A program made the position numbers and the translations under genes. Below are positions 10,761-22,140 of a stretch of DNA of 64,000 nucleotides, piece after piece. The notes beneath the pieces are model-generated. The model was not told the DNA's origin. It saw only the letters and a program-made list of their open reading frames with translations, and did not search any database. Source of the stretch: Rehmannia glutinosa (lineage: Eukaryota > Streptophyta > Magnoliopsida > Lamiales > Orobanchaceae); contig JABTTQ020002621.1 in assembly GCA_016081115.2 (NCBI GenBank), positions 434,001 through 498,000 of the forward strand, read 5' to 3'. The stretch's first letter is position 1. Each line of letters begins with the position of its first letter.

Positions 10761-11560
10761 ACCTTCTTCAACAACTCGAATGCTTGCATACGAGTTAGGT
10801 GTAAAAGCAAAAGGCACATAGTTTTCAAGTAAATGGGATAGTGGCTTAGTTATTTTAGAAATATCATGAATAAATCTCCTATAAAAACCCGCATGTCCCG
10901 AAAAACTCCTTATCGCTTTCTCATTCATCGGTGGAGGAAGCTTCTCAATAGCCACCACATTCTCTCGGTCAACTTTAAATCCTGCGGAAAAACACGATGA
11001 CCAAGTACAATTCCATCTTGTACCATAAAATGACACTTTTTCCAATTTAATACTAAGTTAGTCTCCTTGCTCCTTTGCAAAACAAGGGTTAGATTGTGCA
11101 AGCAATGATCAAATGAACTACCAAAGATAGAGAATTCATCCATTAAGACTTCCATGAGGTTTTATATCATCCCGTGAAATATTGCCGTCATGTATCTTTG
11201 AAAAGTTGCAGGAGTAATACATAAACCAAACGGTAATCTACGAAATGCGAAAACACCGTAAAGACATGTAAATGTTGTTTTCTCTTGGTCGGGGCTAATA
11301 ACAATCGGTTATACCCGAGTAACCATCTAAGAAACAATAATACTCATATCCCGCAAGACAATCTAGCATTTGAACCATGAAGAGGAGAAAAGTGATCTTT
11401 ACGAGTTGCATACTTCAATTTTCTATAATTAATGCAAATACACCAACCCCAAACAACCCTAGTCTCTATAAACTTTTAACTATGATCATCCCACCTTTCT
11501 TAGGCATTACCTGCACTAGGACTAATCCAATTGCTATCGGATATATCAAATATAATCCAT
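10761..11560 (-). pseudogene. Athila reverse transcriptase
   Basis: Minus-strand pieces read in family order: CLAGYEYYCFLDGYSGI, then RLPFGLCITPATFQRYMTAI, FHGMI, LMDEFSIFGSSFDHCLHN, LVLQRSKETNLVLNWKKCHF and FSGHAGFYRRFIHDISKI. The catalytic site reads LMDE where the lineage has FMDD, so the second active-site aspartate is replaced by glutamate near 11140. Frames change between blocks, so several indels are present. Confidence 0.8.
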
Positions 11561-12405
11561 TATCTAACCATTTCAACACTTCTTTCTTAACAACCTCTTA
11601 CATGATTGGGTTTATTCGACGTTGGTGCTTTGTACAAAAGTTTACAATCATCCTCCATCCGAATTTTATGCATGCGGATCGATGGGCTTATACCTTTAAG
11701 ATCGGAGATTGAACAACCAATAGAAGATTTATGCTCCTCAAGACTCTAAGAAGTTTATCCAAATGAATTGAACAAAGGAAAGCATAAACTATTTCTTTGG
11801 ATAGGTCTCATTTTCACCCAAGAATGCATATCGAAGGTGGTTTGGAATAGGTTTTCATTCTAGTGAAGCGGGGAGTTCATCTCGTCGAATTTGTATTGGA
11901 AGGACATTTCGCACGACTAGGTCATGTGATTTCACACTTTGTGTGTCTACCATGTTGTCTTCGTAAACAAATTACATGGATGGGTCGTGTGAATTCACAT
12001 GCCCATGTGAGTGGTCGTGTAAATTCACACGCCGTATTCAAATATGTCACGGTAGTAACATCGAAACACATACCTTGTGACCTTTGCGATCGAGTCAAAC
12101 ACCATTCTAATGCATTCTTCATCACAACCCTCTCGAATCGGGATTCTATGCATGGTGTGATGACATCTATCATGTTGCAATGCTTGATATTCTCGTGCAA
12201 ATGTATTCATTTATAGATCAAAAACAGTACATGTTCGTTATTTACCCTCAATGTTTTTCTCTTTTCCGCACATCTATGAGTGCTCTGCTTGTAGCTACAA
12301 ATGGTCGTCCCAAAGTCAGTAGAACTTCGCTATATTCTTCCATATCTAACAATATAAAATTTGCGGGGAAAGATGCATTATCTACTTTTACGAAAACATC
12401 CTCTA
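11561..12405 (-). pseudogene. Athila region between protease and reverse transcriptase
   Basis: This stretch lies where the protease-RT linker and RT N-terminus are expected. Frames are heavily broken and I cannot assign domains with confidence. A partly palindromic motif, GTGTGAATTCACATG, and a related GTGTAAATTCACACG lie at about 11987-12031; similar 'CGTGTGA...TCACACG' motifs occur in the Athila LTRs of this window. Confidence 0.45.
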
Positions 12406-12741
12406 TCACCCCTTTTGATAAGTCACTAATTGATCCGCTAGTTGCAAAGTGACAATCGTCAGCTTCACCTTGCCTAACCCCAATTTCCAGAGTATTGATA
12501 ACGATATTAAATTTATACTTGCTCCCAAGTTGCGCAGTTCCTTATTAACAGTTGCACCCACAATTACACAAGAAATCGTGAAACTCCCCGTATCTTTAAG
12601 CTTTTGGGGTAACTCACTTTGAATAATAAAATTACACTCCTCTGTCAATTTTACTATCTCGTATGCCATAATTTTTCTATTCTTTACCATTACATATTTT
12701 AATAACTTGGCATAATCCGACATTTGTTCTAAGGCATCCAC
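12406..12741 (-). pseudogene. Athila retropepsin-like protease region
   Basis: The 111-residue frame matches the Athila Gag/protease border: YAKLLKYVMVKNRKI, LTEECNFIIQSELPQKLKD, then GSFTISCVIVGA and LGASINLISLSILWKLGLG. In the family the protease core reads DLGASIN; here the aspartate position is Asn (NLGASIN), so the catalytic residue appears lost. The frame ends early at LVTYQKG and the flap half continues, damaged, into the next region. Confidence 0.8.
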
Positions 12742-14092
12742 AAAAGGTATGTTAATTTGTATTTTCTTAAAGATTTCAGCGAATTAATCATCTAACTTCT
12801 TTTTTTGAAACCTTTGTGGGAAATGGATTGGTACCTCTATTCTCGGGAACATCAGAGTAGTGGTGGCCTTAGGTTTTTCTATAGGTTTCGGCTCGGCCTC
12901 TACCACTTCTTCCTCCTTTCTTTCCATGGATTCATCCTCAACCTCATGCTCTTGCTCGACTAACATCTTTGGACCATCATATTCTGCACCACTCCTCACA
13001 TGGATTGCTTTTCAATGGTCCCTCGGATTAACCTCTGTGTCACTCTGGAATTTGCTTTCCTAGTGTTGTCCTCCTACAACTATGGCTACCTGCCCCACCT
13101 ATGTCTCCAATGATTTCAGTCTAGTATTTACATTGGTATTCAGTTTTGTGACTTGATCCTTAATTTTATAAATCTTAGCCTCATCCTTATTTAATCTTGC
13201 TCTTATTTCTCCAATGAATGAAGCCAACATCTCCTCCAAAGATGGCTTTTTCTTGACTACTTCACTTCCACCTTGATTCCCCACATTAAAACACGGGGTG
13301 GCTGCAAAACATTTGTTAGCATAAGAAAACCTTTCATGGTTTCTCAGAGCCTTGATGATAATGTGTAGGCACTGATTATTTCTCGTATTTGTTGTTGAAA
13401 TTCCTTTATCCCACAAAATTCACCAATTCTTCAACTACTGCTGGTTCTCTTGGAGTTGCTTGCTAGATCGCATTCAATTTCATACTTAGCACGAAAATAT
13501 GTTCGGTTAGGATGGCAATGATATCCTTTATCTGTACACCGCCACTCTCTTGGCATTAGATTTCTCGTATGGCCATTGATAACTCTTATTTGCCATCTCC
13601 TCTAATAATTCCAATGCCTCGTCCGGATATTTTCCCAATAAAGCACTGCGGATGCAACATCTATAATAGACCTTATGTTTTCTCTAAGACTATTATAGAA
13701 GTAATGCACTGTTGGTAGTCCGGATTTCCATGTTGCAGGCACTTCCTCAATAATTCCTCAAATACGTCCCATGCCTCATATAGTGCTCACCATTAAATTG
13801 TCTAAACGAGCGATCTCACTTTTCAATTGCAATATTTTGCTTGGAGGAAGTTTTTTCGCTCGAAAATTCTTACTTAGCTCCGTTCGATTGGTAGCGGTGT
13901 TGTTAATGAGGATAACCATCCATTGGCCTTATTGCGTGGAGAGAATGCAAAAAGGCAAAAACGAATGACATCATTAGAAACACCGTTCATCGTAATTGTA
14001 TAAAATATTTCTATGAATTGCGCGGATGTGCATTTGGATCTTCTACGACTCTCCACCCAAACCGGCCTCGACACCATATAAATAAATGCCAA
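12742..14092 (-). pseudogene. Athila gag
   Basis: This is the capsid region. The frame starting at 14092 contains IEIFYTITMNGVSNDVIRFC, LFAFSPRNKANGWLSSL, the retrotransposon-gag core of Athila. Further pieces around 13700-13760 include LLRKCPQHGNPDYQ-like order, and 13099-13416 and 12784-12999 carry the lysine/glutamate-rich C-terminal part (KDQVTKLNTNVNTRLKSLE, and a PIEKP...MFPRIEVPIHFPQRF segment that precedes the protease). Frames change at least three times. Confidence 0.75.
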
Positions 14093-14462
14093 TTTTAGTT
14101 CAAAGTAGTTCGCGTTGATCGGCAGCGTGAAACTCCTCCATACCTAAGATTAACTGGGCCGAAGTAATCTCTCATAGCTCGTCTCACCGGGTCTATCCAC
14201 ATCTAAATTATGTCCATTAGCATTGCCCGATTGTATTAATGCACGATCCTTATCATTCCCGTTATTCCCATTATTCACACGATTCGCCTCTTTGTCATTG
14301 TCCTCAACATTTTTCTTTTTCGCTTCTTAATCTGTTTCGTGGTTCGTTCTATTTCCAAGTCGATCCGCACTTAGCAAGAACAATGTTAAAATCAATAATA
14401 ATTAATGCTTCAATAAAGATTGAATTAATTTTCACTATATTTATGTTGAATCTTTCAATCCG

Positions 14463-14477
14463 GCGGTGGTGCCAAAA
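14463..14477 (-). other. Athila primer-binding site
   Basis: The minus strand reads TTTTTGGCACCACCGCCGGA just inside the LTR end, closely related to TGGCGCCGTTGCCGGGGA, the Athila-lineage site (tRNA-Asp type). Differences of a few bases are consistent with an old or mis-read copy. Confidence 0.75.
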
Positions 14478-14484
14478 ACTTGAA

Positions 14485-15932
14485 TGCTAATATCTTTTCG
14501 CTAAACGCAAGTATACGGTGTAGTTTATAGGTAGTGGAAAACAATGTCGTATTCACACGGATTGATACGAAGCACATATAATATAGTAAATCCGTAGTCC
14601 AATTTTATTGAAACGATCGTAAAATAAAAGTTGTATCTAATTAACCCTAAAATTATTAAACTAAAATATCTATTTATTGTAAATAACCGAATTTCATGAA
14701 ATTCAATCAATTACAAAAGCAATCCTAGGACTATAATCTTAACATGATTCATTAATATGAATTCTAATTAGTGTTTCACAATAACTAGTTTCAGTATATC
14801 TATGGGTTTAATTCCTAATGTAGTTTATTACCAATCCCAAAGCAAAAAAAATCGTAGAATAATATTGAATTTCTAGTATCCCAAACAATTAATATAAAAT
14901 CTTAAAAGCATAGAGATTTAAAGTAATCCCCCACAAACATCGTAAGCCTCCGACTCTACACCGTTTATGTTATGAATCTATTATCTATTGTTAGATATCA
15001 TCTCTCAAATTATGGACTAACAAATTAAACATGCAAATTATTGGCCAGATAATCTACAAGAAATAAGCCCACGAATTCATAAATAGATAATAAGAAACCA
15101 ATTTTTTATGAAACAATCAAACTAAAATTAACATAAATCCACATTCTAAGGTAACGTTCTAGAATCGAGATTTAGCTTTAACATAGTTTTTGCAAAACGA
15201 TAGACAAATTCATAAACAAAAATTTAAACATGAAGTTAAGAACAAAACAAAAGCTCTATATTATGATGATGAAACCCTCTTGAGTAGATGGATCCGTCTT
15301 CACAATCTTGAACCTTCGTGTTTTTGTGTTTTGGTAGAAGTCTGGTGTTGTTCTTTGTTGTAGCCATTTCTTTTCTCTCTAATATGTTCTATTTTCTCCC
15401 AAGTGTGATATATTTGACTATAGGGTTATGTCTTGCTTTTATAGTTGCCTTTCGGGATCCCTTGTATAGTCCTTGCGAACATAGGAAATAAAATCCACTG
15501 TTGCAGAACAAATCGCAGACTTTGGCATGTGAAATTCACACGGGCAAACCGTGAATCAGATCACCTCAGAATCGTCGCATCTTACCATTCACATGGTTGT
15601 GTTAAATAACACGACCCAACTGTTTGAATTGCTCTTTGTAAATTGATCTCTTTGCCTCTTACACGAGCGTGTGTAATCACACGGGCTGGTCGTGTGAGTT
15701 GTCTTTCCTAGTTTTCTTCACGTCTTTGATCGTCCTTTAGCTTTCGACATTCTGGTCTGGGTCGTTCCATTGATATCATTTCAAATATAGCTCTGTTTCC
15801 TTCAAAAGTATACAAGAATGCACAGTATCACTCCCAACAAGAGAAACTAACCTAAACACACTTAATATCTATGCAAATATCAATTATATGCCCAAATATA
15901 CCTCTAAATGCATGCATATTTCACATTTATCA
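14485..15932 (-). repeat. 5' LTR of the Athila element (about 1.45 kb)
   Basis: In element orientation the LTR starts TGATAAATGTGAAATATGCA at 15932 and ends TTAGCA at 14485, next to the PBS. It is related base by base, with gaps, to the plus-strand fragment at 55017-55829 (for example both carry a GAATGTCGAA...GACGATCAAA block). CGTGTGA/TCACACG-type inverted motifs cluster at about 15525-15700. A matching 3' LTR is absent. Confidence 0.75.
15437..15444 (-). promoter_or_regulatory. TATA-like box in the Athila 5' LTR
   Basis: The minus strand reads CTATAAAAGCA here, about 490 bases into the LTR. The homologous fragment at 55511-55520 also has CTATAAAAGG in the same relative place, which supports it as the LTR promoter. 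Confidence 0.5.
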
Positions 15933-16783
15933 GTACACTATACAGATAATGGAATGTTTGTTGGACAACCGAAATATATTGATAATATCCTTAAAAGGGC
16001 TAACATGACATGAGCAAAGGGATTGAATAGCCCAATGATTTCAACTCCATCCTTGTTCAAATATCGAGGCATCCCTTTGAAAATGGAATCTTGTACATAC
16101 AAATTGTAGGTGCTCTTTAGTATGCAACAATTACAAGATCAGATATATCCTATAGTGTCAACTAGTGCAGTCAATATATGCAATGTCCTTGGGATACTCA
16201 TTGGAAGGCACTAAAAAGAGTGTTAAGATATCTTAGTGAAACACTTGATTATGGTGTTCACTTTGCTAAATATATTAACCTTCAAATCACAACATTTACA
16301 GATTCATATTAGGCCTCAGATATTGAAGATAGAAAATCCACATCAGGTTTATGTGTTTGCTTGGGAACAAAATTGTGTCTTGGAGCAGCAAGAAACCGAA
16401 ATAGTTGCCCGATCAAGTACATAAGCTAAATACAGATGCTTGGCAGCTGTATCTTGTGACATTATTTGGCTTCGATCTCTTCTAAAAGAACTAAATGTAC
16501 CATAACATAAACCAACTCTAGCTTGGGTGGACACTCTTGGTGTAATCCTTATCACTATCAATCCCATTCACCAAACCTATGCCAAACATGTAGCGTCATA
16601 CATTTTATCCGTGTAAAGTTGGATAATCACATAATTTTTTTCATCGAATTCCATCCATAAATCAAATAGCCAACATTCTAACAAAACATCTTAGTGGTCA
16701 ATTCTTTTCTCGATTGTGAAACAAACTAAAAGTTGTCTCTAATCTTTGCTCGAATTGAAGATGGCATAATGGAGAATTGAAGT
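15933..16783 (+). pseudogene. Copia pol fragment: end of RT, RNase H and pol tail
   Basis: Plus-strand translation in shifting frames gives NGMFVGQPKYIDNILKRANM, VGALQYATITRSDISYSVN, HWKALKRVLRYLSETLDYG, then RKSTSGLCVCLGT, IVARSSTEAEYRCLA-like order (one stop at EA), SCDIIWLRSLLKEL and finally the TKHVAS and ANILTKHLS region. These are the C-terminal RT thumb/RNase H blocks of Copia. The 5' part is replaced by the Athila element at 15932 and the tail is cut by the Tat element at 16784. The sequence at 25638-25885 and after 33263 may hold its displaced 3' LTR. Confidence 0.8.
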
Positions 16784-17407
16784 TGTTGACGTGCGTTTTG
16801 GTCAACAAGTAGAAATACGTAAAAGGTTTAACACGTGGAAATGAAAACGCGTAACGTCTCTTTATTTCGGCTAATTATGCCTTCTTTTTTTGTTTTGCCG
16901 GTAAAGAAATATTGGGGTCGGTCTTTTTATCATTTGTTACTTTCTACCTCCTTCTCTTTTTTTCCTTTTGACCTTTTTATACCCCTTTTGAGTAAGTGGG
17001 TTTACAATAGTCATCTTTGCACTAACTATTCATTAATTAATAAAATAGCTAAAAGGGCGACACATGTCCTCTATAATTGTGCATGTCGATCAAATTTGCC
17101 ACTTGTCGACTTCTTCTTCATAATTCTCGACATGTGGCGAGTTTCGATACCGATAAAGCACTAAGCATGGGCGTGTGATTATTTTTACGAGGTTGTCGCG
17201 CGTGTGCTTCATATTGAAATGCGGGCTCGGGGCTCCGGAGCTCGGCGGTCGTATTGTGGTTGGGCTCGTAGCGGTTGGGCTCGTGAGCCGCGAGCCTAAT
17301 TCGTGACGTGTCGCCGTAAGTTATTGTTGACGTCACTCGCAGTCGCCTACTCGGAAATGTGTTTTCTCGATGACATGGATTAATTTCTTCCGGCTCGGGT
17401 GTCATCA
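16784..17407 (-). repeat. 3' LTR of the Tat element
   Basis: Plus-strand bounds are TGTTGACGTG and GGTGTCATCA, giving TG...CA ends. It aligns end to end with 25006-25637, with differences concentrated where the other copy has CAG or CTG. The PPT adjoins its internal side at 17408. Confidence 0.9.
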
Positions 17408-17419
17408 AAGGCCCCCAAG
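17408..17419 (-). other. Polypurine tract of the Tat element
   Basis: The minus strand reads CTTGGGGGCCTT directly before the 3' LTR start (TGATGACACC). Its place and purine content fit the plus-strand DNA primer site. Confidence 0.75.
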
Positions 17420-18640
17420 TTTGACTTCGAGAGAAAATTCTTTGACGTCGGAGTTAAACTTTAATGCTAATGATGAACAATTAATGGGAAAACGGATTTT
17501 TCAAAGGTTCTTTCCTGGTACCTGTCGCGTAGCAATTAATGCTTGAAACGGCGCATTAATTGGGTTGCCATAATGACAGACACGTGGCATCTCGTGGTTG
17601 GACCAATCTTGCGCAGAACCAGAAAGTTACGCGATTTGTCGGCGGGCGTGGGGACACGACGTTTTGTCATGTCCGGCGGCTTTTGAGCTTTTATGGCATG
17701 CGGTTGGGGAACCCGCGAGTTGAGAGAAAATATGCCGACCGGGAAAGGCGGCACGGGGATCTCGCAGGAGGCTATGCTACCTCCAAGGGGTGCAAGAATC
17801 TTTTAAGACTCAGCGGATGAGGCTATAGCTCGGGCCAACTCCGAGAGAGAGAGGTCAGCTGCGAGGGCCGACGAGAGCGAGATCGGGCCCGCAAGGGTGA
17901 AGAAGAGCTCGGGGTTAAGGTCGCCGAGCCGAACGTCGATCTTTGCCCGCCGGCCGGTGAGGAAATGGAGAGGCGCTATCCAGAAGTCGCGCAGGAGGTG
18001 AAGAAGCGCCGCCCAAACAAGCAAATCAAGAAGTTCGTAGAGAGGCCATTAAAGCTTACAAAGACTCGAGGAGTATGCATTCATGTTAACTTTGTGGCCA
18101 TGCGACCAGTCTCCAAGAAATTCTTGATTTACTTAAGGCGGGCGTCTTGTTGCTCGGCCTTGAGGAAGATTTGGCCCTTCCGAGGCCGATCTCAATACCC
18201 TTCGGCCGAACTTTGCGGAGGCTTCTAATGTGCAGGGCTCTCCTCCTGGGATGTGGAAGAAGTCGCTTCTAGCGGTGCCGTCGATATTCCGCCCCGCTCG
18301 ATCTTGACATTTTTATATGTAGCCCTAGGTAGGTAATTTGCCTCGTGCCTCGAGATGTAACGGCTCCGGCCTCCCTTATGTAATTATTTTTGAAGTAAAA
18401 ATGAATTGTTATTTTCCTTTCTTGTGTATGTGTTTCAAGCTTTTTGTGGATGCTCGGCTCTTTCTTTTTGTAAGATTGTTGCCTGTCTTTTTTTTTTCCT
18501 CTTATTTTCCCTAGACGGGGCTCGATTTTCGGTACTTCCGAGTGAGGGGTCTCGCTTGCCTTAATCGATTCTTGCACTCGGGGATATAAACCTGTCCATT
18601 TTGTATTTGAAATTCCGTGTATAAATTCTTTGATTTAACA
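17420..18640. other. Tat 3' noncoding region upstream of the tandem array, with possible antisense ORF relic
   Basis: No pol domain is present here. On the plus strand (antisense to the element) 17820-18230 is rich in Arg, Ala and Glu codons; pieces such as PLKLTKTRGVCI and, in another frame, EILDLLKAGVLLLGLEEDLA can be read. Tat elements often carry an antisense ORF in this region that encodes a coiled-coil-rich protein, so a decayed copy is possible. The longest frame is only 87 residues (17965-18228). The remainder shows no recognisable feature. Confidence 0.35.
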
Positions 18641-19156
18641 GTGCGTAACCAAGTCTTGGTATCGTGCTCGGTGCATGACCAAGTCTTTGTTGTGCTTGGT
18701 GCGTAACCAAGTCTTTATTGTGCTCGGTGCGTAACCAAGTCTTTGTATTGTGCTCGGCGAATCGAAGTCTTTATTGTGCTTTCGGTGCGTAGCGAGTCTT
18801 TATTGTGCTTGGTGCGTAACCAAGTCTTCTTTATGTATTGTGCTCGGTGCATAACCAAGTCTTTATTGTGCTCGGTGCGTAGCCGAGTCTTTATATTGTG
18901 CTCGGTGCGTAGCGAGTCTTTATTGTGCTTTCGGTGCGTGAGTCGAAGTCTTTATATTGTGCTCGGTGCGTAGCCGAGTCTTTATCTTGTGCTTGGTGCG
19001 TAACCAAGTCTTTATTGTGCTCGGTGCGTAACCAAGTCTTTATTGTGCTCGGTGCGTGAGTCGAAGTCTTTATTGTGCTTCGGCGTAGCGAGTCTTTATT
19101 GTGCTCGGTGCGTGAGCGAGTCTTGATTGTGCTCGGTGCGTGGCGAGTCTTGATTT
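18641..19156. repeat. Tandem array, about 18 copies of a ~29-bp unit
   Basis: The unit is GTGCGTAACCAAGTCTTTAT followed by TGTGCTCG. About 18 AGTCT-containing repeats span 515 bases. Variants fall into an 'AACCAAGTC' class and an 'AGC(C)GAGTC' class, with some 'GAGTCGAAGTC'. It lies between integrase and the PPT, where Tat-lineage elements commonly hold tandem repeats. Confidence 0.9.
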
Positions 19157-19599
19157 GTGGTGAGTAAAAACTTCGTTTTCCTTTAAAGAGCTCACGAAAT
19201 ACCGGATGAAGGGATAATTCTTTGGAATCCTATCCGGATCGTAGATCGAGATCTTTATTGATAATACCGCCTGGTATGATACATTCCATGGATGCGTAAA
19301 TTTTTCTCCACTCAAATATTCTAATGGTATGCCCCACCGGATAAGACGTGGCTGATCCGAAACGGGCCCTCCTGTGTCGGCTTCAATGGGCTCGGTTGAA
19401 TGCCCGTTATCTTTTTCAATACAAGATCGCCGACCGAAATCTTCTTTCTTTTACTTTCGAATTGTAGTACCTTTCGCTCCTTTGTTTATATTGCATTTTT
19501 CATCTCACGCACCTTTTTTCCTCGAGCAGTCTAGTTCGGCTCGGAGCGGCCTCATTACATTACGGTATTCTTCAAAATTTGCATTCCGAAAGTAGGGCT

Positions 19600-20350
19600 C
19601 CAATCTCGACAGAATCACCGCCTCACTCCATAAGCTAAAGAAAAAGGTGTTTCTCCGGTGGCTTTCGATGTGTCGATTCAGATGACCATAGTACGCCAGG
19701 TAGTTCCTCCGCCAACCGCTTTAGACTCTCCAATCTCGCCTTCAGGGTATACTTGAGTATTTTATTAACGGCCTCAACTTGTCCGTTCGATTTGGGGGTG
19801 GTATGGAGTTGAGAAATGGTTTTTTATGCGGAAACCTTCACAAAATTTCGGAACCTTCGGTTGTCGAATCTGTTTCCCATTATCTCGTAACAATCGAATG
19901 TGGTATCCCAAATCTACAGATGATGGATTTCCATACAAAGCTCACAACCTTTTCTTCATCTATTTTTGCGAGAGGCTCCGCCCGCCCATTTTGTGAAATA
20001 ATCCACCGCCACAATGGCATACTTGACGCCCCTTTGCCAATGGGTAATGGTCCGATGAGGTCCATTCCCCATTTGGCAAACGCCATGGGCTAAATACGGA
20101 AGTGTCGCATTCAAAGGATGATATCCGACTGTGGTGCAAATTTTTGGCACCTCTCACATCTTTGACGAGGTCGGTAGCATCCTTTCTCGGGGATGGCAAG
20201 AGTATCCTTGCCGTATTAATTTATAGGCCAACGTTTGCCCCCAGCGTGGTTGCCGCATATTCCTCATGAACCTCTCGAAGTGCATAATGCATGACCTGTC
20301 TCGTAAAGGCATAGAAGTGGGATGGAGTACCTCGTTTGTAGAGGACGCCG
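19600..20350 (-). pseudogene. Tat integrase (zinc finger and core)
   Basis: Minus-strand pieces in family order: TRQVMHYALREVHEEYAATT (the HHCC-preceding segment, at the end of the long frame 20769-20221), then CHPRE, a CDRCQ-like region, KYAIVAVDYFTKWAGGA (first catalytic Asp at VDYFTKW), VVSFVWKSIICRFGIPHSIV, and damaged remnants further left. The frame changes at least three times between 20199 and 19880. The C-terminal part is not readable. Confidence 0.8.
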
Positions 20351-20769
20351 TCCACTAGTGTAAACCGAGCCGCTTGAGTTCGTAGTGTTCTGGCTTCAGC
20401 TTTGTTTTCAGGTTGAACTCCTTTCTCTAGATATTGGATGATTGGGGTCATCCAAGTCTGTTCGTCGGTTTCGGTTGTATATATTTTCTTTGCACCAAGT
20501 GACGGGGCAGACAATTGTGTGACAGTGACATCCGTGATGACATCTGTCCCTGGACTGGAGCCGAGCCGAGCTAAGGCATCTGCTTGCATGTTCTCGGCTC
20601 GGGGCACATGCAAGATTTTTGTCTTAAAATGTGATAATCTTTTCTTGACCAAATCCAAATATTGTGCAATTTTTTGCTCTTTCGCTTCGTACTCGCCGTT
20701 GATTTGATGAACAACCAATTGAGAGTCACTGTGAACCAATAGTTGTTTTAGGCCCATAGAGGCTGCCAT
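20221..20769 (-). CDS. Tat second RNase H C-terminal half and integrase N-terminus (long open segment)
   Basis: This 182-residue frame is the longest undamaged coding piece of the element. It begins in the second RNase H: LLVHSDSQLVVHQINGEYEA (with the catalytic Asp in SDSQL), then LSHFKTKILHVPRAENMQAD and ALARLGS. From residue 70 on it is the linker to integrase, with LVDGVLYKRG and the RQVMHYALREVHEE start of the integrase zinc finger. The start Met is internal to the polyprotein and is not a real initiation codon. Confidence 0.8.
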   Translation of the reverse strand: MAASMGLKQLLVHSDSQLVVHQINGEYEAKEQKIAQYLDLVKKRLSHFKTKILHVPRAENMQADALARLGSSPGTDVITDVTVTQLSAPSLGAKKIYTTETDEQTWMTPIIQYLEKGVQPENKAEARTLRTQAARFTLVDGVLYKRGTPSHFYAFTRQVMHYALREVHEEYAATTLGANVGL

Positions 20770-21054
20770 ATCTAAGCTGCTTAGAGCGCCTCATATTCGG
20801 CCGTTGTTCGTTGCGGGAAGGCAAATCGCACGGCCGAGCAAGATAGCATTTTTCATTTGGATCGATTATCACGATTCCGCCCCGCTTTCGGCTGCGGCGG
20901 AAGAGCCATCGACAAATAATTTCCATTCTTGGTCTTCCTTGACCTCCAATTGTATGGAAGGCGTGAATTCGGCTACAAAATCGGCTAAAGCCTGTCCTTT
21001 TATCAAAGAGACGTGGTTCGTATATAATTTCAAATCGCTAAGTTCGATGACCAC
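20770..21054 (-). pseudogene. Tat second RNase H (archaeal-like), N-terminal half
   Basis: The frame 21054-20869 reads LKLYTNHVSLIKGQALADFV, AEFTP and then WKLFVDGSSAAAESGA, the start of the extra RNase H found in Tat elements; VDGSS holds the first catalytic Asp. A frameshift near 20880-20770 separates it from the LLVHSDSQL half. Confidence 0.75.
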
Positions 21055-22140
21055 TTAATCATCCGACCGTAAGTATCGGTCGGTGTAACACTTGTTTCAA
21101 CGGATAGTTCGTCCATACTATAATCTTGTGTTCTAAGAAATATGGACGGAGTTTCCGTTGTGTAATTAATGAATAAGCCGACTTTTCCATTGGTGGGTAC
21201 GGAGCTCGGCATCATGTAACGCTTTGGTGTAATAGATGGATGTTGAATAGAGCCATCTAGCCCGATTAACACCGGCCGATGGCGTATTCGGATACCGCCA
21301 AGTACAAATACAAGTCCTCCTTTGGGCGGCTTTTGTAATATAGGGATTGAAGATAGATGATGTTTGAGGGATTCAAAGGCAACTGTGCTTGCTCGGTCCA
21401 CTCGAAATTTTTGCTTTTCTTTATAATTTCAAAGAAAGGTTTGCACTTGTCGTGGGACCGAGAAACAAATCGGTTAAAGGGCGGCCAATCGGCTGTTAGG
21501 CTTTGTACCTTTTTACAGAGTTTGGGGATTCTAGGTCGGTGATGGCTTTTATTTTATCAGGTTAGCTTCGATTCCCCTTTGGCTGACCATATACCCCAAA
21601 AAATTTACCCGAGCCGACCCCAAATGTGCACTTTCTCGGGTTTAACATCATCTTGTACTCTCTCAAAACAATAAACATTTTATTAAGATCGTTTAGATGA
21701 TCGGACATGTACGATGATTTTACTAGCATGTCATCTACGTGAGACTTCCATAGTGTGACCTATCATTTTCTCAAACATCTTATTCACTAACCTCGATAGG
21801 TTGCAAAGATTCTTCAATCCGAAAGGCATCATCATGTAATGTGAATTCCCGAGCGAGAGAAAAATGAGGTATTTTCTTCATCTTCGGGTGCATCCGTATT
21901 TGGTTGTATCCGAGTATGCATCCATGAAGCTCATCGGCTCGTGTCGCCGTGGCATCTACCATGTAATCGATATTTGGCAATGGATAACTGTCCTTAGGGC
22001 ATGCTTTGTTAAGGTCGGTAAAATCCACGCACAGCGCCATCGGCGCCGCTTTTCTTTACCAAAACAGATTGGCGACCCATCGAGGATAGAGGGCGTCCCG
22101 GATGAACGATTGTCTAGTAGTTTATTAACCTCGATTTAGT
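21055..22140 (-). pseudogene. Tat reverse transcriptase and first RNase H
   Basis: The frame 22040-21780 starts with CVDFTDLNKACPKDSYPLPN, the RT fingers, followed by HGCILGYNQIRMHP. The segment 21770-21540 carries, in broken frames, the palm and connection. The frame 21401-21030 reads FESLKHHLSSIPILQKPPKG and, at its end, DTYGRMIKWSSNLAI, the span of the first RNase H. The catalytic Y/FxDD box falls in the broken part (about 21700-21740: SYVDDMLVKSS-like order with a shift). Gypsy order RT-RNase H is clear. Confidence 0.8.

Larger units (their letters stand above)
8925..15932 (-). mobile_element. Ty3/Gypsy Athila-type retrotransposon, minus strand, lacking a 3' LTR
   Basis: In element order: 5' LTR (15932-14485), PBS of the TGGCGCC type, gag, protease, RT, RNase H and integrase. 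RT and gag blocks match the plant Athila lineage (for example LHNLTLVLQRSKETNLVLNW and NGVSNDVIRFCLF). The 3' end stops about 70 bases after the pol stop region and joins the Copia LTR remnant at about 8924, with no 3' LTR and no visible envelope-like ORF. The right end abuts plus-strand Copia pol at 15933. The missing 3' LTR means the left junction is a deletion or recombination breakpoint, not a clean insertion end. Confidence 0.85.

Noticed and set aside
18641..19156. Regular repeat array, considered as CRISPR-like
   Set aside because: There are no unique spacers; units are contiguous and lie inside a plant retrotransposon.
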